Of a DNA stretch of 55,043 nucleotides, positions 43,739 to 52,158 are shown in pieces. The DNA lies in NCBI RefSeq assembly GCF_000429725.1, contig NZ_AUCK01000026.1, positions 1 to 55,043 of the forward strand, given 5' to 3'. The stretch is from Alkalicoccus chagannorensis DSM 18086. Lineage in GTDB: Bacteria > Bacillota > Bacilli > Bacillales > Salisediminibacteriaceae. The position numbers were made by a program, and so were the translations under genes. The notes beneath the pieces were generated by a model. The model saw nothing but the letters and a program-made list of their open reading frames with translations. It was not told where the DNA came from and searched no databases. How positions within the stretch are numbered: the stretch's first letter is position 1; every line of letters starts with the position of its first letter.

Positions 43739-44284
43739 ATGAGGATTATCAGCGGCAGTTGCAGAGGCCGTCCGGTGAAAGCGGTAGCCGGTATGAAAAC
43801 GAGGCCGACGACAGACAAAGTCAGAGAGGCTCTTTTCCATCGAATCGGTCCTTATTTCGATGGAGGGAGTATGCTTGATTTATACAGCGGCAGTGGTGCT
43901 GTTGGGCTGGAGGCTTTATCAAGAGGGATGGACCATGCCGTATTTGTTGATGAAGCACAGGCGGCAGTCAAGACGATCCGGGCGAACGTGAAAAGTTTGA
44001 ATATGGCGGAATCAGCCGAAATCTACCGGACAGATGCAGCAAAAGCTGTCCGGGCTTCGGCAAGAAAAAACCGTCAATTTGACATCATTTTTATGGATCC
44101 TCCTTATGCCGACCAGCAGGTCAATACGATGCTGGAGCTGATCTGGGGAGAGCAAATTCTGAAAGCGGACGGTCTCGTGATCGCAGAAACATCCTCGGAT
44201 GCTGTCTTACAGGACAGCGGTGCCGTGTATTATTATGGAGGGACAAAAATCACGATTTGGGAGGCAGATGAGATCTATGGTTAA
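43739..44284 (+). CDS. rsmD: 16S rRNA (guanine966-N2)-methyltransferase RsmD
   Basis: A 181-residue SAM-dependent methyltransferase (YlbH). The SAM-binding segment MLDLYSGSGAVGLEALSRG (about 45-63) and catalytic DPPY (about 120-123, in FDIIFMDPPYADQQ) are present. It methylates G966 of 16S rRNA in the ribosome. SD GAGGTG. It overlaps the start of coaD by 8 nt. Confidence 0.96.
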   Translation: MRIISGSCRGRPVKAVAGMKTRPTTDKVREALFHRIGPYFDGGSMLDLYSGSGAVGLEALSRGMDHAVFVDEAQAAVKTIRANVKSLNMAESAEIYRTDAAKAVRASARKNRQFDIIFMDPPYADQQVNTMLELIWGEQILKADGLVIAETSSDAVLQDSGAVYYYGGTKITIWEADEIYG

Positions 44285-44762
44285 AGCAGTCGTACCGGGA
44301 AGTTTTGATCCCATTACGAATGGTCATATCGATATTATTGAGCGGGGCTCGTCTCTTTTTGATGAAGTGATTGTTGCCGTTCTTCACAACAGCCGCAAGA
44401 ACCCCCTATTCTCACTGGAGGAAAAACAGGAGATGATCTGGGAATCGGTCGCGCATCTATCGAACGTCCGGTCGGAGGTATTTGATGGCCTGCTGGCAGA
44501 TTTTGCTGCCAATCAAGGAGCGTCCGTCCTGTTGAAAGGGCTTCGTTCCATGACTGATTTCGATTACGAAACACCGATGGCGGTGATGAATAATAAAATG
44601 CACAATGAACTGGAAACGGTATTCCTTTATTCGAAACCGGAATTCGCCCATATCAGCTCCAGTATTGTGAAAGAAACAGCCAGGTTTCACTCGCTGCCCC
44701 CGGGCCAGGTTCCCGATTCGGTGGAGAAGCGCCTGCTGCAGAAATTCAGCAGGGCGGATTAG
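44277..44762 (+). CDS. coaD: Phosphopantetheine adenylyltransferase
   Basis: A 161-residue nucleotidyltransferase that forms dephospho-CoA from 4'-phosphopantetheine and ATP. Motifs: PGSFDPITNGHIDII (about 8-22, containing the TxGH ATP site) and 'ISSSIVKETARF' (about 126-137). ATG 44277 gives the family start MVKAVVPGSFDP; an upstream ATG at 44268 is only 3 nt from GGAGG. It overlaps rsmD, so it is translationally coupled. rsmD-coaD-ylbL order is conserved in Bacillus. Confidence 0.96.
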   Translation: MVKAVVPGSFDPITNGHIDIIERGSSLFDEVIVAVLHNSRKNPLFSLEEKQEMIWESVAHLSNVRSEVFDGLLADFAANQGASVLLKGLRSMTDFDYETPMAVMNNKMHNELETVFLYSKPEFAHISSSIVKETARFHSLPPGQVPDSVEKRLLQKFSRAD

Positions 44763-44820
44763 AAGCCAGGATCCCTCTTGAATGATACAATGCAGGAAAA
44801 GCTAATCAGAGGTGTTTTCA

Positions 44821-45870
44821 ATGGAAGAGCAAGCAAGCCGAAGGCGGATGCCCTGGGTGAAGTGGGTCGTTCTCCTTGCTGTCCTGCTGGCACTGCAGTT
44901 TGTCCAGCTCCCTTACTATTTTTCGATGCCGGGAGATGCGGCTGAATTAACGAATATGATTGAAGTGGAAGACAGACAGGAATATGAAGGAAGCTTTGCG
45001 CTGACAACCATCCGGATGGGACAGGCAAACCCTGTGAACTATATTTGGGCTCTCTTCAGTGATCAGCGTGATCTCATGCATGAAAATGAAGTGCGTCCGG
45101 AAGGTGAAACGGATGAGATGTACCAGCACAGGCAGGCGATGCTGATGACATCGTCGCAGGAGCAGGCGATCATAACAGCGTACGAAGCCGCTGGACACAC
45201 TGCTGAATTTGAAGAGCATGGTGTATTCGTCACCTCGATCATTGAAGGCATGGATATCGAAGGGAAGCTGCTCCCCGGCGACCGGATCACCGGACTCGAT
45301 GGAGAGAATGTAAGCAACCTGGATGAGATGTTTGCCGTGCTTGAAGAGCGTGACATTGGAGACACGGTGACAGTCCAATTCGAGAGAGACGAGGCGGAGG
45401 ACACCGTCGAAGTAGAAATGCAGGAATTTCCTGAAGATCTCGGAGCTGACCCAGGCGAAGGTGGACTTGGCGTCTCCAACCCTGTGAATGACCGGGAGTT
45501 AATCCGTGATCCGGATGTCGATATAGACGCCGATCAAATCGGCGGTCCTTCCGCGGGGCTGATGTTTGCACTTGAAATATACAATCAGCTTACCGAAGAA
45601 GATATCACCGGCGGATACCGCGTTGCCGGTACCGGCTCGATCGATGATAATGGTCAGGTCGGGCGCATCGGAGGAGTCAAACAGAAGGTGTATGCAGCTG
45701 ATGATGATAATATCGATGTTTTCTTCGTTCCTGTAGAAGAGGGCGAGGCGGATTCGAATTATGAGATTGCCGTGGAAACGGCGGAGCGCATAGGCACGGA
45801 TATGCAGGTGGAAGCAGTAGGCACATTCCAGGAAGCTCTCGACATTCTTGATGACCTTCGGGAAACGTGA
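44821..45870 (+). CDS. ylbL: PDZ-Lon-type membrane serine protease YlbL (SepM-like)
   Basis: A 349-residue protease. There is one N-terminal membrane span (about 15-33), a PDZ domain (about 125-205, 'LLPGDRITGLDGENVSNLDE') and a C-terminal Lon-type catalytic domain. That domain has the Ser in GGPSAGLMFAL (about 241-251) and the Lys in RIGGVKQKV (about 282-290). B. subtilis YlbL degrades cell-division inhibitor YneA after DNA damage. The catalytic domain faces outwards. SD AGAGGTG. The downstream neighbour is a stack of mobile repeats. Confidence 0.93.
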   Translation: MEEQASRRRMPWVKWVVLLAVLLALQFVQLPYYFSMPGDAAELTNMIEVEDRQEYEGSFALTTIRMGQANPVNYIWALFSDQRDLMHENEVRPEGETDEMYQHRQAMLMTSSQEQAIITAYEAAGHTAEFEEHGVFVTSIIEGMDIEGKLLPGDRITGLDGENVSNLDEMFAVLEERDIGDTVTVQFERDEAEDTVEVEMQEFPEDLGADPGEGGLGVSNPVNDRELIRDPDVDIDADQIGGPSAGLMFALEIYNQLTEEDITGGYRVAGTGSIDDNGQVGRIGGVKQKVYAADDDNIDVFFVPVEEGEADSNYEIAVETAERIGTDMQVEAVGTFQEALDILDDLRET

Positions 45871-45944
45871 TAGAGCATTCACGCTGCGTAGCAGCCCATG
45901 TCCCTTTCCCAGCGGAGGAATGCCTGGAAGGGGCGGGGACAATT

Positions 45945-46013
45945 TCGTGCTCCAGTACGTGAAAAACGCTTTCGATAATCCAGTATGGATTGTCGAGAGC
46001 GTTTTATTTGTAA
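45945..46013 (-). mobile_element. Detached 3' end of an IS1182-like element
   Basis: Contains the element's terminal hairpin (AAAACGCTTTCGATAATCCA at 45963-45982 with 45986-46005) also found at about 25.5 and 54.7 kb, preceded by GGGGCGGGGACAA, a variant of GGCTGGGACA. It is separated from the matching transposase remnant (46340-46670) by B2 and A4. It may also serve as terminator for ylbL. Confidence 0.65.
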
Positions 46014-46187
46014 GTTCTGTTCAAGCTAGTTGTTGTTATTTTATGAAAGCAGCGATAGGCGGCGACGCTCAAGGGATAAGCGCAATCCGAACATCCTCCT
46101 TTGCATCGCGAAGGATCGTGGAGGACAAGCCTCTGAGCTAGCGTCCGTCGAAAGCGGATGAAATCAACAACGAACGATAACACAGCC
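46014..46187 (-). repeat. Family B element, copy B2 (174 bp) with 9-bp target duplication
   Basis: Flanked by TATTTGTAA at 46005-46013 and 46188-46196 (10 bp if the next G is counted). Left end GTTCTGTTCAAGCTAG; reverse complement of the right end GGCTGTGTTATCGTTCGTTG. The B/C core is at about 46057-46155 (minus orientation). The target lies at the junction of an IS1182 end and repeat A4. Confidence 0.85.
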
Positions 46188-46196
46188 TATTTGTAA

Positions 46197-46339
46197 GGTG
46201 TAAGAATGCTGATGTTCTCAGCGAAGGAGACGATGGCTTTGCGTATTGCGGGAAGAAAGAAGATCGCTTGCTTTCCTTCAACAGTCTGCGGTACACGCCT
46301 TTCCGACGAAAAGGCGCTCTGCGCTTTTGGTCGTCACAA
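46197..46339 (+). repeat. Family A repeat, copy A4 (5' module only)
   Basis: Starts GGTGTAAGAATGCTGATG and runs through GCGGGAAGAAAG, CGGTACACGCC, 'TTCCGACGAAAAGGCGCTC' and CTTTTGGTCG. It corresponds to A1 and A5. It lies inside the IS1182 3' region. Confidence 0.7.
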
Positions 46340-46670
46340 TCATGAGACACACACATGGAAGTGAGCTTGCTCAGGTTTACTGCCATGCGTGCAAACCCTG
46401 TTTCACCTTGACGCTGCCTCTCACCGACATGCTGGTGAAACGCTAATTCGCCTTCAGACACCCAAACCCTGCATGCACGTCGGTTTTACGACGACCGCCG
46501 ACGGCGCCTGTTTCTGCTTCCGAGAGCAGTGGGCGGATATACTCTTTTGGATTTCCAATCTTTCCATATCGTACACTTTCGATAATTTCCTTTTTCCGCT
46601 TTGGAGCAGCCGACCCGAATTGCACCATACGTTCAGTTCTCTCCTTCGTTCAGCCTGAATGTTCATTCAA
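46340..46670 (-). pseudogene. IS1182-like transposase remnant, C-terminal, frameshifted
   Basis: Read on the minus strand, three frames together give KEIIESVRYGKIGNPKEYIR-PLLSEAETGAVGGRRKTDV, a stop after 'GCLKAN', and ARMAVNLSKLTS. These match the intact tail at 54672-55043 (QKENIRQLLSEEETGAIYGR, TDVEPVFGFLKAN, ALMAVNLRKFTA). Frameshifts and an in-frame stop make it non-functional. The following 46671-46802 shows no gene. Confidence 0.75.
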
Positions 46671-46802
46671 CTCCCGGTCGATCGCTTCGATGGGGACACC
46701 TCGTGGAAAGGTATTTTTGTCCGTTCGGTTAGAGGAAATCATTGCCGCCTTGAGGTTCTAACCTCATAGAGCACGAGCGGGAAGGTTCTGGATTTTGGGA
46801 AC

Positions 46803-47993
46803 TCAATCATACACTCTGACGGTCTCTTCATAAACGCTCTTTCTTGAAACGGCAGGGAGTGCGAGCTTATGAACCGCCGCAGCTTTTAAGGAGAGCGCAC
46901 TCATCCCGTTACGCTGTTCTTTTGCCATTGTGTACACCGGCAGAGTGCTCTGCAGATGACGAAGACGTTCTCTTCCCCGTTTATTCATGCCGAATACCCG
47001 GATGCTGTCTACACCGTACTCAAGGCAAGCTTCAACAGCGTTCTGCTTCCAGCCAAGCAGAACGGCAACAGCGAGCCGCTGCAGCCGTGTACGTGTATAG
47101 CGCTTCGATTTTACAGCCCGGAAGAATTGTTCCGCATTCGCCTGATGACGGTGTTTGTACATCACGGATTCTAATCCTTCGACACATCCGAAGATCTCTT
47201 TGATGCCGTCTGGTTCCAGTAATTCCAGCTGGTGCTGCAGGAAAGGATAATACGCCTCCCACGTGTGAATCAGCCCGTCCGAATCAAGGAAGCCGGTCAG
47301 CTTCTCCCAGGAACGAGCTGGCAGGTAGGGGGAGACTTCCGCTGCATCCTTGCCTTCGTTAATACTTCGTCTGATTGCTGTCGCGCTGGCAATTCGACTG
47401 GCTGTACGCAGGTGTTCCTCGTGGTAGGAGGCTTCGATACGGGGGATTGTATGCATCGTGATGCCGAATCTGCGTGCAGCTTTTACATACTGCAGGCCGA
47501 GTGCATTGTTCGGCTGCTGCATGTCCGTCATTCCATCAGGGGGATTCATCGAGGCAACCGCCTTTTCGTAACTCCTGGGAAAGCTGCTGCCTTTCTTCAA
47601 TTGATCAGTCAGGCGCTCTTCCAAAGCTTTCTCATTCTCCTCGAGCCAAGAGCATGCATCATAAAAAGGCTGAACGATTCCATGCTCACTTCCAAAGCAG
47701 ATATCTGTGACGCCGAGTTCATGAAGCACTTGTACAGCACCTTCAGCGAAAATAGCAGCGTTTTGAACCGCAAACACCGCCGGTAGTTCGACAACAAGGT
47801 CTATGCCGCAGGATAAAGCCGTCTCCGTACGCTCCCATGCGGGCATGACCGCCGGCTCTCCACGCTGTAAAAACGGACCGCTCATCACAGCGACCGTGCA
47901 GTCGGGCTGCACAAGCTCCTGTGCCTGCTGGACATGATACAGATGACCGTTATGGAATGGATTGTATTCAACGATGAGACCTAATACACGCAA
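46803..47993 (-). CDS. tmcAL: tRNA(Met) cytidine acetate ligase
   Basis: A 396-residue enzyme (YlbM) that uses acetate and ATP to make N4-acetylcytidine at the wobble base of elongator tRNA-Met. The nucleotidyltransferase motif VEYNPFHNGHLYHV (about 8-21) and 'AVMSGPFLQRGEPAVMPAWE' are diagnostic, with later RIASATAIRRSI. I chose the TTG at 47993 because it gives the family start (MRVLGLIVEYNP) and lies 6 nt after AGAGAGGTG. A GTG at 48002 would add three residues. It diverges from ylbN. Confidence 0.95.
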   Translation of the reverse strand: MRVLGLIVEYNPFHNGHLYHVQQAQELVQPDCTVAVMSGPFLQRGEPAVMPAWERTETALSCGIDLVVELPAVFAVQNAAIFAEGAVQVLHELGVTDICFGSEHGIVQPFYDACSWLEENEKALEERLTDQLKKGSSFPRSYEKAVASMNPPDGMTDMQQPNNALGLQYVKAARRFGITMHTIPRIEASYHEEHLRTASRIASATAIRRSINEGKDAAEVSPYLPARSWEKLTGFLDSDGLIHTWEAYYPFLQHQLELLEPDGIKEIFGCVEGLESVMYKHRHQANAEQFFRAVKSKRYTRTRLQRLAVAVLLGWKQNAVEACLEYGVDSIRVFGMNKRGRERLRHLQSTLPVYTMAKEQRNGMSALSLKAAAVHKLALPAVSRKSVYEETVRVYD

Positions 47994-48092
47994 TACCGAC
48001 ACCTCTCTCTTGACAAAATTCCTTCTGAAAGTATATCATAGCTGTTCAGTATTGCAGTGGCTGCAGGCAGAGAATAATGTAAAGAGATTACC

Positions 48093-48121
48093 TTGACATT
48101 TAAAAAACCGGGCGATATAAT
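48093..48121 (+). promoter_or_regulatory. Consensus sigma-A promoter of ylbN-rpmF
   Basis: TTGACA (48093-48098), 17 bp, TATAAT (48116-48121). Both hexamers and the spacing are perfect consensus. Confidence 0.92.
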
Positions 48122-48148
48122 TACATTTGTTGTCTTGAGGTGAATATA

Positions 48149-48661
48149 ATGAAATGGTCGATACAGCAGCTTCTCGGCTTTCGCGGCGAGGAGTTGTCTC
48201 TTGATGAATCGGTCGATGTCTCAGAGGTCAGGAATGCAGACCGTGAGATTCGTGAAATTTCAAGCGTACACGTAAAAGGAAGCGGCTCTGTTACGAGAGA
48301 GCTCGCTACGTTCACACTCCACATCAGTGGAACAATGACGCTTCCCTGTGCACGTACGCTCAATGATGTCGAATATCCTTTCTCCATCGATGCAGTTGAA
48401 GCATTTCAGCTGTCTGAATGGGCCACCTTCGATGAGGATGAAGACGTTCACGAATTAACTAGTAACACGGTCGATCTGATGCCTTACGTAAGGGAGCGGA
48501 TCCTCTTGGAAAAGCCGCTCCGCGTCTTCAGTGATAAGCCGGAAGGACCTGCTCCTGAATCCGGATCAGGCTGGGAGCTGCAGGCTGAGCAGCATGACCA
48601 GCCGGAAGAAAAAGTGGATCCGAGAATGGCGAAGCTGAAACAGTTATTTAATGATGAATGA
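48149..48661 (+). CDS. ylbN: YceD/DUF177 family protein YlbN
   Basis: A 170-residue acidic protein of the DUF177 family that precedes rpmF throughout bacteria and is linked to 23S rRNA accumulation. Conserved features are the '[20 protein letters not shown]' region, the strand block [21 protein letters not shown] and '[19 protein letters not shown]'. A single Cys remains of the two often seen. ATG 48149 has GAGGTG 6 nt upstream. rpmF starts 20 nt after its stop. Confidence 0.93.
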   Translation: MKWSIQQLLGFRGEELSLDESVDVSEVRNADREIREISSVHVKGSGSVTRELATFTLHISGTMTLPCARTLNDVEYPFSIDAVEAFQLSEWATFDEDEDVHELTSNTVDLMPYVRERILLEKPLRVFSDKPEGPAPESGSGWELQAEQHDQPEEKVDPRMAKLKQLFNDE

Positions 48662-48681
48662 TCTTCAAGGAGGTGGGACTG

Positions 48682-48855
48682 TTGGCAGTACCTTTTCGTA
48701 AAACGAGTAAAACCCGCAAAAACAAGCGCCGGACACACAAAAAGCTGCGTGTACCGGGTATGGTAGAGTGTCCTGACTGCGGAGAGATGAAGCTCTCTCA
48801 CCGTGTGTGCAAAGCATGCGGATCTTACAAAGGACGCGATGTAGCAAGCAAGTAA
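48682..48855 (+). CDS. rpmF: 50S ribosomal protein L32, zinc-ribbon form
   Basis: A 57-residue basic protein: [19 protein letters not shown], then CPDC and CKAC zinc knuckles (about 30-33 and 43-46). The start is TTG 48682 with AAGGAGGTG upstream, a non-canonical start for a ribosomal protein. Because all four Cys are kept, it is the Zn-dependent form (C+). Co-transcribed with ylbN from a consensus promoter and followed by a terminator. Confidence 0.97.
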   Translation: MAVPFRKTSKTRKNKRRTHKKLRVPGMVECPDCGEMKLSHRVCKACGSYKGRDVASK

Positions 48856-48856
48856 T

Positions 48857-48894
48857 AAAAAGCCTGATGCCGATAGACGGTATCAGGCTTTTTA
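48857..48894 (+). terminator. Terminator of ylbN-rpmF
   Basis: AAAAAGCCTGATGCC pairs with GGTATCAGGCTTTTT (one bulge) around a short loop; T run on the plus strand. Confidence 0.85.
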
Positions 48895-49028
48895 TATTAG
48901 GATAAAGATAGAGACCTTCTCCGCCTGCCTCCCAGACTAGAAAATGGGGTTTCGAAAAATGCCTGGATGAGTTTGCTTCGTTGAAATAATGGCGCCGGAA
49001 AACAGCTGTCCTTTTTCTTTTCGGAAAG

Positions 49029-49137
49029 CTCAGTGTTATTTGATGAAAGCAGCGATAGGCGGCGACGCTCAATGGACATCCACCGGAGCAAGCGTCCGCC
49101 GAAAGCGGATGAAATCACAACGAACGATAACACAGCC
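49029..49137 (-). repeat. Family B element, copy B3 (109-bp internal deletion form) with 9-bp flanks
   Basis: Flanked by TTCGGAAAG at 49020-49028 and 49138-49146. It keeps 'TGTTATTTGATGAAAGCAGC', the outer core stem (GGCGGCGACGCTC with GAGCAAGCGTCCGCC) and the right end GATAACACAGCC. The central hairpins of the core are deleted. The rest of the rpmF-to-crotonase gap (48895-49404) shows no gene. Confidence 0.8.
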
Positions 49138-49404
49138 TTCGGAAAGAATACGAACGTAGTAAACCGGCTGCCGCCTGAGGAAGACGGATATCAAAAGATC
49201 CTGCGGCGACGTCGTCATGTACTAGGAAGCAGGGGCTTCCTCTTCGGCAGTCCAAGCTGCAGCGGCGAACAAGCACTGCTTGATCTATCAACTTACACGA
49301 GACGCGTTTTTTTTCGCTCTGTAGATGAAGATATAGGAAGAAGCCGCGCATCGGACGGTATGGTATGATGAAGAAATGGAGCATCGATGTCAGGGGGAAG
49401 ACGT

Positions 49405-50139
49405 ATGCCTGTACTGGAACGAGATCGGGTGAACAGCGTGGAGTATTGGATGCTGAACCGGCCGCATGTAAAAAATGCCGTCAACATAGAGCTCATGAAA
49501 GAGCTCCAGGAGGCGCTGATGGATGTGGAGAGGCATCCCCCTCAGCAGCTTCTTGTTTACGGCGCAGGAAATACTTTCTGCAGTGGAGGCGATGTGAAAG
49601 CTTTCCGCGGCCTCCAGACGAGCCGGGAGGCACTAGGGATGCTGCTCCCCATGAACCGCGTACTCCAGCAGATCCGCGCACTCGACTTTCCTGTTACAGC
49701 CTACATAGAAGGGACTGCGGCCGGTGGAGGAGCAGAGCTTGCCGTCTGCTGTGACTATATCGCCGCACACCCTGATGCAGCACTGGGCTTTATCCAGGGC
49801 AGCATTGGGCTGACGACCGGCTGGGGCGGGGAGACCTGTCTATTGTCAAAGGTTGATGCAGAAGCAGCGGAACAGGCACTGGCGAGTGCAGCGCTTTACC
49901 CTGCTGATGTCTGGAACCGCTCCGGACTGATTGACACCTGGGCACGTTCACCGGAAGAGGCGGCGCGGAATGTCGAAAGCCTGATCCAGTGCAGGTCGGG
50001 ACGGCGTCTTCCGGCTCCGTCGGATGAGGTGTTCAGCCGGATGGAGCAGGAAGCCTACCGGTGCGCAGAAAGGTGGGCTTCAAAGGAACATCACGATGCT
50101 GTTGCTTCCTTCATTGAAAGAAGAAGGGAAGAGCGTTAA
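49405..50139 (+). CDS. Enoyl-CoA hydratase/isomerase (crotonase) family protein
   Basis: A 244-residue crotonase-fold protein. The oxyanion-hole segments are NTFCSGGDVKAF (about 59-70) and 'EGTAAGGGAELAVCCDYIAA' (about 105-124). In enoyl-CoA hydratase two Glu residues add water. The first is retained (GGGAEL), but the second position, usually PE in GQPE, reads as Gln in FIQGSIGL. It may therefore be an isomerase, decarboxylase or thioesterase-type member. ATG 49405 has GGGGG 7 nt upstream. It converges on ylbP. Confidence 0.85.
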   Translation: MPVLERDRVNSVEYWMLNRPHVKNAVNIELMKELQEALMDVERHPPQQLLVYGAGNTFCSGGDVKAFRGLQTSREALGMLLPMNRVLQQIRALDFPVTAYIEGTAAGGGAELAVCCDYIAAHPDAALGFIQGSIGLTTGWGGETCLLSKVDAEAAEQALASAALYPADVWNRSGLIDTWARSPEEAARNVESLIQCRSGRRLPAPSDEVFSRMEQEAYRCAERWASKEHHDAVASFIERRREER

Positions 50140-50151
50140 TCCACATGTACA

Positions 50152-50195
50152 GAAAAAAACAGCCGCCGTATGAAATCTCATACAGGCAGCTGTTT
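50152..50195 (-). terminator. Terminator of ylbP (and convergent crotonase gene)
   Basis: AAACAGC..CGTATGA (50158-50173) pairs with TCATACAG..GCTGTTT (50178-50195); seven T residues follow on the minus strand. Confidence 0.8.
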
Positions 50196-50209
50196 CTATC
50201 AATGGATGA

Positions 50210-50683
50210 TCAAGTTTTCTGTTCAGAAACGCCTTTTGGAAACCATACATACGGATTTTCGCCGCGGTCCCGTGTTTCGTCGTACGTCAGCGGTTCAAAT
50301 CCCTGCTTCTGCCAGAAGTCGTCGGATCGCTGTCTTGCATTTGTTTTCAGCGGAAGCCCGTGGGACTTCGCGAAGTTGACCATGGCATTGCCGATTCCCT
50401 TTCCCTGAAAGCCGGGCAGTACTTCCAGCTTCCACAGTTCCAGATAATCCTGTGGAGGGTCAAAGTATCGGTCGAACTGGCTGTCAATCCGGTACAGGCT
50501 CATTCTGCCGACGAGCTTGTCTCCGAAATAAATGCCATAAAAAGGAGATTCACTGTCGTTTTCAACAATGTTGTCCTGCAGGTCTTCTTTCATGGAAAGT
50601 TCCTGTATGCCATACTCCCGGAAGTTTTCAAAATGCTCGAGCGTTTTGAAATTGATTTTCAACGGTACTACTTCGTGTTCCAT
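50210..50683 (-). CDS. ylbP: GNAT-family N-acetyltransferase YlbP
   Basis: A 157-residue acetyltransferase. The acetyl-CoA loop is LEVLPGFQGKGIGNAMVNFA (about 88-107, with the Q/RxxGxG/A pattern). The N-terminal half has 'FGDKLVGRMSLYRID' and the end 'YVWFPKG'. It matches the size and position of B. subtilis YlbP, whose substrate is unknown. ATG 50683 lies 8 nt after GGAGG. Its promoter probably uses the TATAAT at 50737-50742 (minus strand). Confidence 0.88.
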   Translation of the reverse strand: MEHEVVPLKINFKTLEHFENFREYGIQELSMKEDLQDNIVENDSESPFYGIYFGDKLVGRMSLYRIDSQFDRYFDPPQDYLELWKLEVLPGFQGKGIGNAMVNFAKSHGLPLKTNARQRSDDFWQKQGFEPLTYDETRDRGENPYVWFPKGVSEQKT

Positions 50684-50720
50684 TGACTGTCCCTCCACTT
50701 TCGTAACTGTATTGTGCCTT

Positions 50721-50742
50721 TGTAAGCGCTGTACTCATTATA
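50721..50742 (-). promoter_or_regulatory. ylbP -10 with possible cre-like site
   Basis: TATAAT reads on the minus strand at 50737-50742; the -35 is poor. Between it and the gene, TGTAAGCGCTGTAC (50721-50734) resembles a CcpA cre (TGTAAGCGTTAACA-type), with about 11 of 14 positions. Binding is speculative. Confidence 0.35.
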
Positions 50743-50864
50743 GCTCAAATTGCTGCAGGATGAAAGCGATGGCAGAAGCAGCTGACGTGCCCTGCGTGAA
50801 CGCATGCGGTCCATGACAGGGCAGTAGGAACGAAAACCATGGTGATAAAAAGGAGGAAACAAGC

Positions 50865-51722
50865 ATGAATATTGGTATAGCTGGTGGTGGCTCCCTTGGT
50901 CTGCTTTATGGATTTTATGCGGCTGCTGCGGGTCATCGCGTCTGGTTTAAAACGAAAACGGAAGAGCAGGCAGCCGAAATCCGGAAGCACGGCGTGAAAA
51001 TGGGAACCAGCACCGTGCAGGCGGATGCGGGCACAGGCCGTTTTCCAGATAACACGGACGGCATCATCAATGCGGTAAAGCAATATCATCTGCCGGAGCT
51101 GCTGGCGGAAGGACTGCCGGATGTTCCAGTGCTTTTTCTACAGAATGGCATGGGGGACGAGCATCTGATCGACACCATGGTGCAGACGCCGGTCATGGGT
51201 GTCAGCACACATGGGGCGGTGCGGACCGGCTTGAACATCGTCCGCCACACGGGCCATGGATGTACGTATTTTGCCGAAGAGGCCGGTGCGTACCCTGTCA
51301 TCCAGTCACTTCAGGCTCTTGATGATCACTTCCCGGTTGTGCTGACAGAGGATCTTGACAGGATACGCAAGAAAAAACTGGCTGCTAATGCTGTTATTAA
51401 TCCACTGACAGTGCTGACGGGGGAAAAAAACGGCAGTATTCTCGAGCAGCAGGAAATGTTTGACCGGGCGCGGCTGCTGTATCAGGAGGCGGCGGATGCA
51501 CTGGAGCTTCCTATGCAGGACTGGAGCTTTATTGAAGAGGTACTGGAGAGCACACGCGAAAATTATTCTTCCATGCTCGTCGACTATATGGAAAAACGGC
51601 CGCTGGAAATCGAGGAAATCAATGGAGCAGTCCTACGGTTGGCGGAAGCTTCTGGCAGATCTGCGGAGGAGCATCGAGCAGTGATGAAAGAAGTGATAGA
51701 GAAGGTGAACAAGCATGGGTGA
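50865..51722 (+). CDS. panE: 2-dehydropantoate 2-reductase (ketopantoate reductase family)
   Basis: A 285-residue NADPH-dependent reductase (B. subtilis YlbQ/PanE) that makes pantoate for CoA synthesis. The dinucleotide loop is MNIGIAGGGSLGLLYG (1-16). 'FLQNGMGDEHLI' and the catalytic-Lys region 'KKKLAANAVINPLTVLTG' (about 169-186) are conserved. SD AAAAGGAGG. Its stop overlaps the next gene by 8 nt. Together with coaD this window holds two CoA-pathway genes. Confidence 0.92.
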   Translation: MNIGIAGGGSLGLLYGFYAAAAGHRVWFKTKTEEQAAEIRKHGVKMGTSTVQADAGTGRFPDNTDGIINAVKQYHLPELLAEGLPDVPVLFLQNGMGDEHLIDTMVQTPVMGVSTHGAVRTGLNIVRHTGHGCTYFAEEAGAYPVIQSLQALDDHFPVVLTEDLDRIRKKKLAANAVINPLTVLTGEKNGSILEQQEMFDRARLLYQEAADALELPMQDWSFIEEVLESTRENYSSMLVDYMEKRPLEIEEINGAVLRLAEASGRSAEEHRAVMKEVIEKVNKHG

Positions 51723-52086
51723 GGTGGATCTGTTGTTTCTTGCGGCAGCTTCTTTGATGCCGGCTGTCGTATTTGTTCTCGTCTATGTAGTGTTAAAAAA
51801 GCTGCGCGTGTCCAAAAACAGAGCGATGCAGGTCAGTGCCGATGTCACCGTTCCCTTTTTGATTGCAGCGACTCTTCTAATAGGCGGCCACATCTGGCAG
51901 ACAGGCTCGGTTGGATGGGCCGTGCTGCTTTATACCGCTACGCTCATCCTCTTTCTCCTCCTCCATTGGAAAACGGCGGAAGAAGTGCAGATGTGGAAAG
52001 CGGTCCGTCAGGCGTGGCGGTTTCAGTTTTTGATTTATGCACTGCTTGTCGCAGGTTTGGCAGTGGTCGGTTTTTTCTGGGCATGA
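51715..52086 (+). CDS. DUF3397 family membrane protein
   Basis: A 123-residue integral membrane protein with four hydrophobic spans (about 5-27, 45-62, 65-82 and 100-121) and a basic loop (KKLRVSKNRAMQ). It fits the Bacillales DUF3397 family normally found between panE and bshC. Function unknown. It overlaps the panE stop, with GAAGGTG as SD, so it is translated with panE. Confidence 0.85.
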   Translation: MGEVDLLFLAAASLMPAVVFVLVYVVLKKLRVSKNRAMQVSADVTVPFLIAATLLIGGHIWQTGSVGWAVLLYTATLILFLLLHWKTAEEVQMWKAVRQAWRFQFLIYALLVAGLAVVGFFWA

Positions 52087-52095
52087 GCGGATTCG

Positions 52096-52124
52096 TTTCT
52101 GAACAGCGCGCTCTCTGCTATGAT
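52096..52124 (+). promoter_or_regulatory. Possible extended -10 promoter of bshC
   Basis: TGC-TATGAT (52116-52124) with a poor -35, about 35 nt before the start codon. Confidence 0.45.
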
Positions 52125-52158
52125 ATGGAAAGGAAAATGACAGAAAGGTTGGCTGACG

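Noticed and set aside
45963-46005. Simple rho-independent terminator of ylbL
   Set aside because: It may act as one, but the same hairpin occurs at two IS1182 ends, so it is better explained as the end of an IS remnant.
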